A DNA stretch of 64,000 nucleotides from Methanogenium organophilum (GTDB lineage Archaea > Halobacteriota > Methanomicrobia > Methanomicrobiales > Methanomicrobiaceae), in the NCBI RefSeq assembly GCF_026684035.1, contig NZ_CP113361.1, forward strand, positions 682,001-746,000, written 5' to 3'. The notes under the pieces were generated by a model. The model did no database searches. It was not told the origin of the DNA and saw only the letters and a list, made by a program, of their open reading frames with translations. Every line of letters starts with the position of its first letter. Position 1 is the first letter of the stretch. The translations under genes were made by a program, and so were the position numbers. Below are positions 24,961 to 34,728 of this stretch, one piece after another.

Positions 24961-26588
24961 TGCCAATCATCAGACTGCCGTATGAGTACCTGGAAACACT
25001 GACCGGCACCGACCGCGAGACCATCATCGACCGCCTGCCGATGATCGGTGCGGATATCGAACGTATCGAAGAGGACCATATCGATGTTGAGTTCTTCCCG
25101 GACAGGCCGGACCTCTTCTCCACCGAAGGGGTCGCACGGGCGATGCAGGGATTCCTGGAGCTCAAAGAAGGCATCAATGAATACCCGGTCACCCCCTCCG
25201 GCATAACGTTCCGGGTCGACCCCGGCCTCGCAGATATTCGCCCGTACCTCGGGTCGGCCGTTATCCGCAATGTCTCCCTGACTGAAGAGGCCATCGAGAG
25301 CCTCATGGGCCTGCAGGAAGCGCTGCACTGGGCAGTAGGACGAGGACGCGCCAAGGTGGCCATCGGCGTGCATGACATGGATACCGTCACACCGCCGTTT
25401 TACTATCAGGCAGCACCCCGTGACCGTGCCTTTGTGCCTCTCGATTTTGATGAAGAGATGACAATGGAGGAGATCCTTGAGCGTCACCCGAAAGGTGTGG
25501 ACTATGCCCATCTTGTACGCGACTTCGATCGTTTCCCGCTCATTACCGATGCTGAGGATAACGTCCTCTCCTTCCCGCCGATCATCAACGGGGAACTGAC
25601 AAAGGTGACGACAGCCACAAAGAACATCCTGCTGGACTGCACAGGAACAGACGAAAAGGCCGTGATGACCGCGGTCAACAATATCTGCACCGCACTCGCG
25701 GATGCCGGCGCTACCATCGAGAGTGTTGAAGTGGACGGTACATCGATGCCCTCCCTCTCACCGTCTGTTCGGACGGTAAGTGTGAACGAGTGCTGCGAAC
25801 TCCTGGGTATCTCCCTCACCGCAGATGAGATGGCCGCACATCTCCGGACCATGCGGTTCGGGGCAGAGGCGGAAAGTGAGGATGAGGTGAAGGTCACCGT
25901 GCCCTGCTACCGCTCTGACATCATGCACGACTGGGACACCTTCGAGGATGTGGCAATATCATACGGCTTCGAGAACTTCGATGCCGCCCTCCCGGAGTCG
26001 TTCACCACCGGAAAACCACATCCGGTGATGATATTGCAGGACGGTGTGCGTGAGATCATGGCGGGCCTTGGATTCCTCGAGATGATGCCCTTCACCCTCA
26101 CAAATGAACGGGTGCTCTACACTGCGATGCAGCGCGAACCCAATGCACAGGTGCTCCGCCTGCGACACCCGATCTCAGAGGAGCAGACCGTCGTGCGCAC
26201 CGACATTCTTCCGATGCTCGTAGAGACACTCCAGATCAACCACCACCGCGAACTGCCGCAGCGCCTCTTCGCCATCGGTGACTGTGTGGAGGGTGAAGCA
26301 ACCTTCCAGAAGGTGGCTGCGGTAAGTATCCACACAGAAGCGGATTTCTCAGAAATATACGCCTGTGCAGACGCCCTGATGCGTGAGATGGATATCCCGT
26401 ATGAAATCGAGGAATCAGACGACCCGGCGTTCATTCCGGGACGGCGGGCCAATATTTTCGTGGACGGAAAAAAAGCAGGAGTGTTTGGGGAAATCAACCC
26501 GGATGTCATCCGGGCCTTTGAACTGGACGCACCAATATGTGCAATGGAATTTGATCTCAGATGCGTACCGCAACACCGCGGTCTCTGA
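24960..26588 (+). CDS. pheT: Phenylalanyl-tRNA synthetase beta subunit
   Basis: A 542-residue archaeal-type beta subunit with B1, B3/B4 editing and B5 domains and a catalytically inactive class II-like core. The start [16 protein letters not shown] and [17 protein letters not shown] are typical; later [18 protein letters not shown] and FGEINPDVI belong to the core. The 3' end overlaps the convergent hisF gene by 32 bases. The last ten residues are not obviously conserved, so an extended C-terminus is possible. Confidence 0.96.
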   Translation: MPIIRLPYEYLETLTGTDRETIIDRLPMIGADIERIEEDHIDVEFFPDRPDLFSTEGVARAMQGFLELKEGINEYPVTPSGITFRVDPGLADIRPYLGSAVIRNVSLTEEAIESLMGLQEALHWAVGRGRAKVAIGVHDMDTVTPPFYYQAAPRDRAFVPLDFDEEMTMEEILERHPKGVDYAHLVRDFDRFPLITDAEDNVLSFPPIINGELTKVTTATKNILLDCTGTDEKAVMTAVNNICTALADAGATIESVEVDGTSMPSLSPSVRTVSVNECCELLGISLTADEMAAHLRTMRFGAEAESEDEVKVTVPCYRSDIMHDWDTFEDVAISYGFENFDAALPESFTTGKPHPVMILQDGVREIMAGLGFLEMMPFTLTNERVLYTAMQREPNAQVLRLRHPISEEQTVVRTDILPMLVETLQINHHRELPQRLFAIGDCVEGEATFQKVAAVSIHTEADFSEIYACADALMREMDIPYEIEESDDPAFIPGRRANIFVDGKKAGVFGEINPDVIRAFELDAPICAMEFDLRCVPQHRGL

Positions 26589-27363
26589 GATACTCTTTTA
26601 CCTCTTTTACGGTCATCTCACCGAAGTGAAAGACGCTTGCGGCAAGGCAGGCATCGGCATGGCCTGTCAAAAAGCCGTCATAGAAGTGTTCAAGCGTACC
26701 AACACCGCCGCTTGCAATCACCGGGATACCGACGGCATCAGATATGGCTGCAGTCACCGCCACATCAAAGCCCTGTTTTACGCCGTCAGTCTCCATGGAC
26801 GTCAATAGAATCTCACCGGCACCCCGCCGTTCGGCCTCTTTGGCCCATTCCACCGCGTCAATACCTGTCGGGTGACTGCCGCCGTAGATGACCACTTCAT
26901 ACCATACCACCGCACCGTCCGGCATGGTGATGGGAGTCGCACCGTCACGCATCTCAGGATTCTTGCGCACATCCATTGCGACAACGATGCACTGCGACCC
27001 GAACATCACAGCCCCCTCAGAGATCAGTTCCGGGTTCTGCACGGCACTGGTATTGATACTGACCTTGTCCGCACCGGCCCGGAGAATCTCCCGGATGTCC
27101 GCAATGGAGCGGATGCCGCCGCCGACGGTGAGCGGCAAAAAGAGCTGGTCTGCTGCACGCTCGATCACATCGATGATAATGCCACGTGCTTCCTTTGATG
27201 CGGTGATATCTAAAAAGACCACTTCATCAGCACCCTGTTCATTATACCGTGCGGCGAGTTCAACCGGGTCGCCCGCATCACGCAGGCCAAGAAAATTTAC
27301 CCCTTTCACAACCCTGCCGTCCTTCAAATCCAGACAGGGAATGATCCGTTTGGTGAGTGCCAT
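26557..27363 (-). CDS. hisF: Imidazole glycerol phosphate synthase cyclase subunit HisF
   Basis: A 268-residue TIM-barrel cyclase that, with HisH, forms imidazole glycerol phosphate and AICAR in histidine synthesis. The catalytic Asp residues are in [14 protein letters not shown] near residue 8 and [30 protein letters not shown] and [15 protein letters not shown] are the phosphate-binding blocks. The ATG at 27363 gives the family N-terminus [12 protein letters not shown]; the upstream extension is discarded. No other his gene is in the window. Confidence 0.97.
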   Translation of the reverse strand: MALTKRIIPCLDLKDGRVVKGVNFLGLRDAGDPVELAARYNEQGADEVVFLDITASKEARGIIIDVIERAADQLFLPLTVGGGIRSIADIREILRAGADKVSINTSAVQNPELISEGAVMFGSQCIVVAMDVRKNPEMRDGATPITMPDGAVVWYEVVIYGGSHPTGIDAVEWAKEAERRGAGEILLTSMETDGVKQGFDVAVTAAISDAVGIPVIASGGVGTLEHFYDGFLTGHADACLAASVFHFGEMTVKEVKEYLRDRGVAVRI

Positions 27364-27463
27364 CGTATTACAAGGTGTGTCCGGCGGGTATAATGAAAAT
27401 TGTGTATCAGGCGGTTCCCCCACAAACAGGATATCAGTAGAATAAAAAGTCCCTTAAACCGCC

Positions 27464-27472
27464 ATAACATAC
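27464..27472 (+). promoter_or_regulatory. TATA-like box of ahcY, probable leaderless transcript
   Basis: CATAACATA centred about 27 bases before the ATG at 27495, with no ribosome binding site between. Confidence 0.35.
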
Positions 27473-27494
27473 GGTATTGACAGGACGTATACAT

Positions 27495-28727
27495 ATGACC
27501 ATGGACTCAGGAGAACTGAAGATGGGATGGGCCAGGCAGTATATGCCGGTCCTCGCGGAGATCCGCAAACGGTTTGAAGCAGAAAAGCCGCTTGCCGGCG
27601 CCACCGTCGGCATGGCCCTCCATGTAGAGGCAAAGACCGCGGTACTTGTCGAGACGATGGCAGCAGGCGGGGCAGAGGTCCATATCACCGGGTGCAACCC
27701 CCTCTCCACCCAGGACGATGTGGCTCGTGCTCTGGGACGGGTGCCCGGTGTGCACTGCTACGCCACCCGCGCCTGCAGTGTGGACGAGTACTATGACGCA
27801 ATGGACAAAGTCCTCGATGCGTCCCCGAATATCACGATTGATGACGGCATGGACCTCATCCACCGCATTCACACACTTCGCCGCGACCTCCTCGACACGA
27901 TCATCGGCGGATGCGAGGAGACCACTACCGGTATCCAGCGCCTGCGGGCAATGGCAGAAGAAGGTGCCCTTGAGTTTCCGGTCATCGCGGTGAACGACAC
28001 CCCGATGAAACGCTCCTTTGACAATATCCACGGCACCGGGGAGAGTGCCCTCTCCTCCATTATGATCACGACGAACACCATCATCGGCGGCAAGTGGTTT
28101 GTGGTGGCAGGATACGGCTACTGCGGACGGGGACTCGCACGGATGGCGCACGGTCTCGGCGCGAAAGTAATTGTCACCGAAGTTGATCCCCGCCGTGCCC
28201 TTGAGGCACACATGGACGGCTACCACGTGATGACCATGAAAGACGCGGCAGCCATCGGTGAGATCTTTGTGACGACAACCGGCAACACCTCCATCATCAC
28301 GGGAGAGCACTTCCCGCTGATGCGCGACGGTGCGATTCTCGCAAACGCAGGCCACTTCAACGTGGAGATTGACATCCCATGGCTGGAGGAGCATGCAGAG
28401 GAGAAGGAGACACGGGACAGCATTGACACCTATCTTGTCAATGGCAACCGCATCAGTGTGCTTGCAGAAGGACGGCTCGTCAACCTCGCAACCACAAAAG
28501 GCATGGGGCATCCCGTAGAAGTAATGGACCTCTCCTTTGCCCTGCAGGCACTCTGCACGGAGTATATGTATAAGAACGGCGGAGACCTCACCGGCGGTGT
28601 CTATGAAGTGCCCTATGAAATTGATGCGACAGTCGCACACCTCAAACTGGCATCCCTGGGTGTCACCATTGACGAACTCTCAGAAGAACAGAAGACCTAC
28701 CTGCAGTCATGGACAGCAGGCACATAA
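27495..28727 (+). CDS. ahcY: Adenosylhomocysteinase family enzyme (possibly S-inosylhomocysteine hydrolase)
   Basis: A 410-residue NAD-dependent hydrolase that removes the product inhibitor of SAM-dependent methylation. The NAD-binding block is VVAGYGYCGRGLARMAHG near residue 205; NDTPMKRSFDNIHGTGES and LANAGHFNVEID are active-site regions. It is shorter than bacterial SahH, as in other archaea. In M. jannaschii the homologue acts on S-inosylhomocysteine after a separate deaminase, so the substrate here is open. The ATG at 27495 fits a leaderless start; an in-frame TTG at 27477 and ATG at 27501 are alternatives. Confidence 0.94.
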   Translation: MTMDSGELKMGWARQYMPVLAEIRKRFEAEKPLAGATVGMALHVEAKTAVLVETMAAGGAEVHITGCNPLSTQDDVARALGRVPGVHCYATRACSVDEYYDAMDKVLDASPNITIDDGMDLIHRIHTLRRDLLDTIIGGCEETTTGIQRLRAMAEEGALEFPVIAVNDTPMKRSFDNIHGTGESALSSIMITTNTIIGGKWFVVAGYGYCGRGLARMAHGLGAKVIVTEVDPRRALEAHMDGYHVMTMKDAAAIGEIFVTTTGNTSIITGEHFPLMRDGAILANAGHFNVEIDIPWLEEHAEEKETRDSIDTYLVNGNRISVLAEGRLVNLATTKGMGHPVEVMDLSFALQALCTEYMYKNGGDLTGGVYEVPYEIDATVAHLKLASLGVTIDELSEEQKTYLQSWTAGT

Positions 28728-28753
28728 ATACACATTTTTTAGAGGGACACGCC

Positions 28754-29644
28754 TCAGAATTTACCATCTGCATAGGACGTGCGGATCGCAAAAAGATACT
28801 CCTGCGCATACCCGGCATATGGGCCAAAATGCTCTTGGGCAAACCGGCGGATACGCTCGTATTCCGCAGGCGTAAAGGATTTTTCAGGGTCCCCGATACC
28901 ATAGAGGCGATGCATGATCATCCGCATCCAGGTATCAACCGGAAATGATTCGTACTTCTGGAAGCCGAAAAGGAGCACACAGTCCGCCACTTTCGGGCCA
29001 ATGCCGGGATAGACCATCAGTGCACGCCGTGCCTCTTCAAATGGCATCTCCCGGATACGGTCTGCCCACGCGGGGTCAGCGGCAATGGCCGCAGCGGTCT
29101 TATAGACATATGGCGCCCGGTACCCAAGCGTGCACCCGCGTATTTCTTCGAGGGTAAGGGTCGAGAGGGCTTCCGGTGTAGGAAAGGCATATCGAACAAC
29201 CCCGTCCGGTGCCGTGATCGGTTTCCCTGCGGCCCGGCACAGATTTTCTATCATCCGGGTTATAAACGGAATATTCGCATTCTGGGCACAGATATATGAG
29301 ATGAGGCATTCCCACGGATTCTGGCGGACGATCCGGAGTCCGCCCGTGCACCGGACTGCATCCATGATATGGGCGTCACAAGAGAAACCGGATACAATGG
29401 CGTCATGGGGGCAGTCAAGGTGAAGATATGAAATAAGAAATGCTTCAGAACAGCCGGTATAGTATAGTGATCCACAATCCTGGCGAATCGTGATGAAACG
29501 GCTGTCCGCCACCCCCTCCCAGGTATCCTCCCGCTTCTTCCACCGGAAAAGCTGGCCACAGGAGAGCGTCGCATCGAGATTCAGCGGACATACCGGTTCA
29601 TACACCATAACCTCAGGTACTGCTGCAGATGGTCCGTCTTTCAT
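28754..29644 (-). CDS. ogg: 8-oxoguanine DNA glycosylase/AP lyase (Ogg1 type)
   Basis: A 296-residue HhH-GPD glycosylase that removes 8-oxoguanine. The helix-hairpin-helix and catalytic Lys are in YPGIGPKVADCVLL near residue 224, and the catalytic Asp is in SFPVDTWMRMIMHRLYG near residue 246. The N-terminal DATLSCGQLFRWKK and NPWECLISYICAQNANI blocks are those of the Ogg1 family. It is convergent with ahcY. The first Met is used; a Met at residue 13 is possible. Confidence 0.93.
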   Translation of the reverse strand: MKDGPSAAVPEVMVYEPVCPLNLDATLSCGQLFRWKKREDTWEGVADSRFITIRQDCGSLYYTGCSEAFLISYLHLDCPHDAIVSGFSCDAHIMDAVRCTGGLRIVRQNPWECLISYICAQNANIPFITRMIENLCRAAGKPITAPDGVVRYAFPTPEALSTLTLEEIRGCTLGYRAPYVYKTAAAIAADPAWADRIREMPFEEARRALMVYPGIGPKVADCVLLFGFQKYESFPVDTWMRMIMHRLYGIGDPEKSFTPAEYERIRRFAQEHFGPYAGYAQEYLFAIRTSYADGKF

Positions 29645-29712
29645 AGTACGTGATGTACCATTCCCTGCGGTTCATCAAAAAAAGCGCGGTACCGGCAGCT
29701 ACACAGGATATG

Positions 29713-30339
29713 TCAGACTCGGAATATGGTATCATTGAGTTCACGAAGATCCTTACTGACCTGCCCCAGATCATCCGCCTGTGCCTGCAGGATGATCTCC
29801 ACATCGTCCAGATCCATCTTTCCCTTTTGGATGCTTGAAACGAGGCCTTCCAGACTGGCCTTGACCTGTTCCACAGGGTTTTCCAGTTTGGTGGTTACAG
29901 CAGAGAGGCAGGCAACACGGGCCTCCTCTGCCACGAAGGCCCGGTGTTTGTAAATGGATGTCTCGATTGTGGTGTAGAGTTCCCGCGGCCGGATGGGTTT
30001 GATCAGGTAACCATACGGATTCGTCCGTATCGCCCGTGAGAGCGTCTCCTCATCCGAATAGGCGGTGAGAAATATCACCGGGATCTTCAGGCGTCCGGAT
30101 ATTTTCTCTGCCGCTTCGATGCCATCCATCTCACCATCCAGCCGGATATCAATGAGTGCCAGATCCGGCAGGGTTTCCATCGCGAGATCAATTGCCCGCT
30201 GCCCTGTCGTCGCCTTCCCTGCCACCAGGTATCCAAAGTCATGGATTGAATCTTCAAGAGCCATTGCGATGATCACTTCATCCTCCACGATGAGGATCTT
30301 CGCATCAGTCAGAGAACTCTGGTAGCTCTCATATTTCAT
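29713..30339 (-). CDS. Response regulator with receiver domain and helical output segment
   Basis: A 208-residue protein. Residues 13-130 are a CheY-like receiver: acidic pair in ILIVEDE, phosphoacceptor Asp in LALIDIRLDG, Thr in IFLTAYSDEE and Lys in GYLIKPIRP. The remaining 75 residues are helical with no DNA-binding motif, as in many methanogen regulators. No kinase is adjacent on this strand, so it probably serves an orphan kinase such as the one at 32256. The ATG at 30339 directly follows GGTG; a TTG six bases upstream is the alternative. Confidence 0.9.
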   Translation of the reverse strand: MKYESYQSSLTDAKILIVEDEVIIAMALEDSIHDFGYLVAGKATTGQRAIDLAMETLPDLALIDIRLDGEMDGIEAAEKISGRLKIPVIFLTAYSDEETLSRAIRTNPYGYLIKPIRPRELYTTIETSIYKHRAFVAEEARVACLSAVTTKLENPVEQVKASLEGLVSSIQKGKMDLDDVEIILQAQADDLGQVSKDLRELNDTIFRV

Positions 30340-30916
30340 CACCAATCCTAGGGAAGGGATAGTATTAATACTTTAATCTCCCTGAGCCCGGATGCCGGCA
30401 GATTGTGTAGAGAGAGAATCAAAATGCTGTAGAGCTATAAACCGACATTTCCCCGTCATAAATCGTGATATTACGGTTCAAAATATCGTCACCTCTGACC
30501 CGTATCCGGATACGGGCAGAATGCAGTGCGAAAAAATACCAGCAAAAGTCATCTCGGCAAATGTGTACAAAATAACGGCTGAAGGACATGTTGACCTCCC
30601 TACCACCCCCCCGGCAGGCAGAGAAGTCGACACACCATAGTCACCCACATGTATATTAAAGCTATGCCATGCAAACCACAAAAATGCAGAAAAACTATTT
30701 ATAGTAAAAATAATTTTTAATATATAATTGCCGAATGAGCTCGATAAAACCATCCCGCCCAACCCCCATAACAGCCTCTCCGGCACAACCGTCGCCCCCT
30801 CCTGATACGACAATGTCTCCCTCCACCTGCCTGTGCCCTCACCCTTTTCCCCTGATACTGCCAAAAAATAGAGCAGGATCAGTATATAGCCAGCAGCACC
30901 AGAGAGAGGAAGAAAT
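30340..30916. other. Gene-free AT-rich stretch ahead of ywbE
   Basis: About 575 bases. 30640-30735 is very A+T-rich with several TATA-like strings (for example TTTAATATATAAT at 30716-30728), but the reading frame that follows is Pro/Ser-rich and unlike any protein. A TATATA at 30884-30888 lies about 30 bases before the ywbE ATG and is its likely promoter. The minus-strand frame at 30478-30987 overlaps ywbE and was rejected. Confidence 0.5.
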
Positions 30917-31129
30917 ATGGATACAAAGCGAGACGGCAGACAAAGACGGAATATTACCACGGGAGACAGTGTCAGGATTGTCCTCAAAAAAGATCAGAGA
31001 ACCGGAAAACTAACAGACGGAACCGTAAAAGATATCCTTACTAACTCTTCATACCATCCGCACGGCATTAAGGTGCGCCTTGCTGACGGGCAGGTCGGCC
31101 GGGTTCAGGAATGTTTGGGGGACGCGTAA
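30917..31129 (+). CDS. ywbE: YwbE family protein
   Basis: A 70-residue protein of the YwbE (DUF2196) family: GDSVRIVLKKDQRTGKLTDG, VKDILTNSSYHPHGIKVRL and DGQVGRVQE are nearly identical to the bacterial proteins. The fold is a small beta-barrel; the function is unknown, and nucleic-acid binding is an inference. A GGAAG lies just before the ATG. The family is widespread in Firmicutes and methanogens, so transfer between them is likely at some time. Confidence 0.93.
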   Translation: MDTKRDGRQRRNITTGDSVRIVLKKDQRTGKLTDGTVKDILTNSSYHPHGIKVRLADGQVGRVQECLGDA

Positions 31130-31447
31130 ATATACTTCTGATTACCCGGCAGAACATGCACAATGAATATATGACACTTTTGCGGCCACATTTTGAAAAC
31201 AGGGACATCGTCTCATTTGAGGGGTTTATCCACATGGATAACCGGGATAAAGTCCCGAACCAGTCCCATGAATACCACCGGCCACAGGATGCCGCCGATA
31301 TACCCTGATGTAACACCGTACAGAAGAAGACCTCAGCGAGGTCTCATATTTGAGGGGGATGAAATGATATTTCACCCACATTTTTCTAATATGATTATAA
31401 TATGACAGACGGTTTCAGGAACACAGCCTCATCTCCAAAATGTCCGT
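31130..31447. other. Intergenic stretch with a perfect hairpin
   Basis: No supported gene. A hairpin with seven-base arms (AGACCTC at 31328-31334, GAGGTCT at 31338-31344) and a three-base loop is visible, without a T-run. On the minus strand an open stretch reads like a membrane segment (TSGYIGGILWPVVFMGLVRD) but has stops either side; it may be a gene remnant. Confidence 0.35.
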
Positions 31448-32164
31448 TCAGGAAAACCCTCCCGGACTGACAGCAGTGGAGATTATCTCGTCATATTCAT
31501 TCTGCGTCAGAACAGCCGGTGAATATGATGCGCCCAGCTGTTCGAGGTTTTTCACAAAGGCACGCAGGTGATTTTCAGACCCACGCATCAGATTTTCATA
31601 AACATACCGGATATCTGCATTTTCAGTCCGGCTCATGGCATCCTGCAGATCGACAATGTCTGTCTCTTCAACAAGGGCTGCCGCACGCAGGGCATCTTCG
31701 GGAGACTGCAGACCGGCAGAGACCAGATCATCATAGAGTATCTGTAATTCCGGATGGCCAAATACCCCCGGAACAATAATCTCAGACGGTTCATCGTCCA
31801 GACCATATCGTTCAATAAGAACTGTCACACTGTCCATATGTGTCTGCTCCGCACCCCCGATGTTTTTGAACACCTGCATGCCCCATTCCTCATAAAAAAC
31901 TCCATACACATCACGGGCAAGCCGTTCCTCTTCCTCCAGGAAACGAAGATCCGAGATCTCCGCTGTTGAAAGCGTATCGTCGGGGGAAGAGGTCAGTTTC
32001 GTCTCAAGGACTCCGGGGTCCAGAACCGTAACATAGGAATCCTCCACAGAAGAGAGAGTAGGCTGAGGAGTTCCCTGCTGCTGTTCAGTGGTACAGCCGA
32101 CACTGATCACCAGTATGATGACACAGATTCCAGCCACAACGCCCCATATTTTTGGTCTTTCCAT
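31448..32164 (-). CDS. DUF2202 ferritin-like lipoprotein
   Basis: A 238-residue exported protein. After MERPK a hydrophobic segment ends in the lipobox-like VISVGC near residue 24, then a low-complexity linker of Gln/Thr/Pro. Residues 70-230 form a helical ferritin-like (DUF2202) domain: LRFLEEEERLARDVYGVFYE and EQTHMDSVTVLIERYGL carry Glu and His residues placed like di-iron ligands. Function is unknown; metal binding or oxidative-stress defence is inferred. The ATG at 32164 gives a proper signal sequence; the longer frame upstream does not. Confidence 0.85.
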   Translation of the reverse strand: MERPKIWGVVAGICVIILVISVGCTTEQQQGTPQPTLSSVEDSYVTVLDPGVLETKLTSSPDDTLSTAEISDLRFLEEEERLARDVYGVFYEEWGMQVFKNIGGAEQTHMDSVTVLIERYGLDDEPSEIIVPGVFGHPELQILYDDLVSAGLQSPEDALRAAALVEETDIVDLQDAMSRTENADIRYVYENLMRGSENHLRAFVKNLEQLGASYSPAVLTQNEYDEIISTAVSPGGFS

Positions 32165-32227
32165 AATCGTTCGTTCTTCATGGGAAGAGCAATAACCCTT
32201 TTGGAAAGAACAGAAAAGCGGCAATCA

Positions 32228-32233
32228 TATATT
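32228..32233 (+). promoter_or_regulatory. TATA box of the receiver-PAS-kinase gene, probable leaderless transcript
   Basis: TATATT centred about 26 bases before the ATG at 32256; no ribosome binding site between. Confidence 0.4.
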
Positions 32234-32255
32234 CTCCATTTACCAAACGTCACAT

Positions 32256-34481
32256 ATGCCCATTCGGGTCCTCCTTGTTGATGACGAACCGGCCCTCCTT
32301 GACATAACAAAAATATTCCTGCAGCGTGAATCAGAGTTTTCTGTTGTTACCGCACACTCCGGTAAGAAAGCTCTGGAATTCCTTGATACCGAACCTTTTG
32401 ACGTTATCATTTCCGATTATGAGATGCCGTGGATGGACGGCCTTACCCTGCTCTCTACGATCCGGGAACGGGGGATGTCACTCCCATTTATTATCTTTAC
32501 CGGCAAAGGACGCGAGGAAGTCGTCATTGAAGCGCTCAACCGTGGAGCCGATTTTTATCTCCAGAAGGGAGGGGATCCGAAGTCCCAGTTTGCCGAACTG
32601 AAATCAAAGATCATCCATGCGGTGGAGAAGAAACGGGCAGAAGAAATAGCCCGTACTGCTTATGCAAAGATAGAAAAATCCAATGCAATCCTCGAAGAAC
32701 AGAACCAACGTCTTGAAGAGAGTGAGGCAAAGTTCAGAAATCTGGCAGATTCCACCTCAGTAGCCATCCTGATACACCAGGACAACCGATGGATTTACGC
32801 AAATCCGGCAGCTGAAAGGATGTGCGGTTTTTCAGCAGAAGAGATCTGCACAATGGAATTTTGGGAAAGAGTTGCCCCTGAATTCCAGGAAATCGTTAAG
32901 GAACGGGGACAGTTCAGAGAACTGGGAAGGAATACTCCAAACACCTATGAATTAAAAATCCTCACAAAAACAGGAGAAGAAGCCTGGGCCTACCTAAGAG
33001 GAAGCACAACCGAGTATCAGGGCCGGCCAGCAGGGCTGATTTCGGTCATCGACATCACCGAACGAAAAAAGATGGAGACGGCACTCAGAGAACAGGAGGA
33101 TAACTACCGTACCCTCCTGAATTCAATGAGCGACACCATCTTTATCCTCGACGAGCGGGACAGGTTCACCGGCATACACCACAATAAAGGATTACTTTAC
33201 GCCCCACCAGAGGATTTTCTGGGCAAACACTTCAGGGATGTGATGCCAGGGAAAATATATGGGCAGTACAGCATTGCGGCAGATATCCTGAGAGAGACAA
33301 AAAAAACCCAATACTACGAATATCAGCTTGAGATAGGAAATGAACAAAACTGGTTTGAAGCAACACTGAATCTCCAGGAGGACGGGCCAGGTATCGTCGC
33401 CGTTATCAGGGATATTACCGACCGAAAGCAGATGGAAGAAGCACTGCGGGAGAATGAGGCACGTTACCGGACTCTGGTCGAAAATATCCCTATCGGCCTC
33501 ATCCAGGCGAATACCACAGGGGAGATCATCTATGTCAACCCACAGATTTATGAGATATTTGGAACATCTCCAATAAAATCCACAGAAGAGCTCAATCAGT
33601 TATTATATCCACATATTCAGGATTCCGGGATTAGAACCGATATCCAGACAGCGATGGTTGAGAAGCGGGCGGTCGAGGGTGAATATAAGTATCTTAGCAA
33701 AGGGGGAGCTGATTGCTACGTCCGATACCGGATGGCACCGCTTGACACAAACGGTGAAATGACCGAGATGCTGACCATTGTCGAGGACATCACGGTACGC
33801 CGACAGGCAGAGGATGCGCTCAGGCTTGCCAACCACAAACTCGGCCTCCTCTCACGGGTTACCCGACATGACATCCTGAATGACATTATGGATGCAAAAG
33901 GGCATCTTGAACTCAATGAAGCTGAGTACCCTGCAAGCGGGACACCATACCTCACGGCCGTGGAAAAGGCAATCACACGCATTGAACGGGAGATTGAATT
34001 CACTGCGGAATATCAGGCACTCGGCACCTCGCCCCCAAAATGGCAAAAGGTCAGGCAGGTCACAGAGGACAGTCTCAACCAGATGGATGTGCCGGATGTG
34101 ATCCAGACGGAAATGGACATCTCCCCTGTAGAAGTCTATGCCGACCAGTTGCTGACACTGGCATTTTCCAATATCATCAGAAATGCCCTCGTCCATGCCA
34201 AAGGGATCGCGAAGATCACCGTCATCACCCGGGAGGTACCAGGGGGTGAACTCTGCATAGCAATTGAGGATGACGGAACAGGGATACCCCTGGAGAAGAA
34301 AGAGGCAATACTCCAGCCCACCTACAACCGACGTTCCGGCCACGGTCTGTATCTCGTCCGGGATATCCTCGACCTGACAGGAATATCGATCAGGGAGACA
34401 GGGAAGCCGGGAGAAGGGGCCCGATTTGAGTTGATCGTTCCTGCCGGGCGCTGGCGGCATTTCATGGAAGATGCCGCCTGA
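32256..34481 (+). CDS. Receiver-PAS-PAS-PAS histidine kinase
   Basis: A 741-residue cytosolic signalling protein. Residues 1-120 are a receiver (VLLVDDEPALLD, IISDYEMPWMDG). A coiled coil follows (about 125-155), then three PAS domains near 155-270, 285-395 and 400-525, the ends of which read ITERKKMETALRE, ITDRKQMEEALRE and ITVRRQAEDALR. The dimerisation helix has RVTRHDILNDIMDAKGHLE with the probable phospho-His. The ATPase domain has FSNIIRNALVHA (N box), EDDGTGIPLEKKEAI (G1) and GHGLYLVRDIL (G2). There is no membrane segment, so it senses an internal signal, perhaps redox or a flavin/heme ligand. Confidence 0.93.
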   Translation: MPIRVLLVDDEPALLDITKIFLQRESEFSVVTAHSGKKALEFLDTEPFDVIISDYEMPWMDGLTLLSTIRERGMSLPFIIFTGKGREEVVIEALNRGADFYLQKGGDPKSQFAELKSKIIHAVEKKRAEEIARTAYAKIEKSNAILEEQNQRLEESEAKFRNLADSTSVAILIHQDNRWIYANPAAERMCGFSAEEICTMEFWERVAPEFQEIVKERGQFRELGRNTPNTYELKILTKTGEEAWAYLRGSTTEYQGRPAGLISVIDITERKKMETALREQEDNYRTLLNSMSDTIFILDERDRFTGIHHNKGLLYAPPEDFLGKHFRDVMPGKIYGQYSIAADILRETKKTQYYEYQLEIGNEQNWFEATLNLQEDGPGIVAVIRDITDRKQMEEALRENEARYRTLVENIPIGLIQANTTGEIIYVNPQIYEIFGTSPIKSTEELNQLLYPHIQDSGIRTDIQTAMVEKRAVEGEYKYLSKGGADCYVRYRMAPLDTNGEMTEMLTIVEDITVRRQAEDALRLANHKLGLLSRVTRHDILNDIMDAKGHLELNEAEYPASGTPYLTAVEKAITRIEREIEFTAEYQALGTSPPKWQKVRQVTEDSLNQMDVPDVIQTEMDISPVEVYADQLLTLAFSNIIRNALVHAKGIAKITVITREVPGGELCIAIEDDGTGIPLEKKEAILQPTYNRRSGHGLYLVRDILDLTGISIRETGKPGEGARFELIVPAGRWRHFMEDAA

Positions 34482-34728
34482 GATATTTACTCAGGCCAAA
34501 ATAGCATGAAAAATCCCGAAACACCAGTTTCATACACATTTCATGATGCATCAACAGAACATTTCCCAATCGCTATTGTTACGTCACGGTTTACAAAAAC
34601 CCATATTTTTCAGAACATCACCGCCGGAGAAATATCCTCCTCTTTCCGGAGACGACATTCGCGAAATACCATACCTTTTTCATCCCTGAGAGATACCATC
34701 CACCGTTTCATGGGGGTGAAACAGAAAA

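Noticed and set aside
30478-30987. 169-residue minus-strand frame with hydrophobic stretches
   Set aside because: It overlaps the start of the well-conserved ywbE gene on the other strand and covers the promoter-like AT-rich region; no family resemblance.
30735-31013. 92-residue plus-strand frame after a strong TATA string
   Set aside because: The TATA box is only about ten bases before the ATG, composition is Pro/Ser-rich, and the 3' half is ywbE in another frame.
31328-31344. Perfect seven-pair hairpin as a terminator
   Set aside because: No T-run follows on either strand, and it lies 200 bases from the ywbE stop; kept only as a note.
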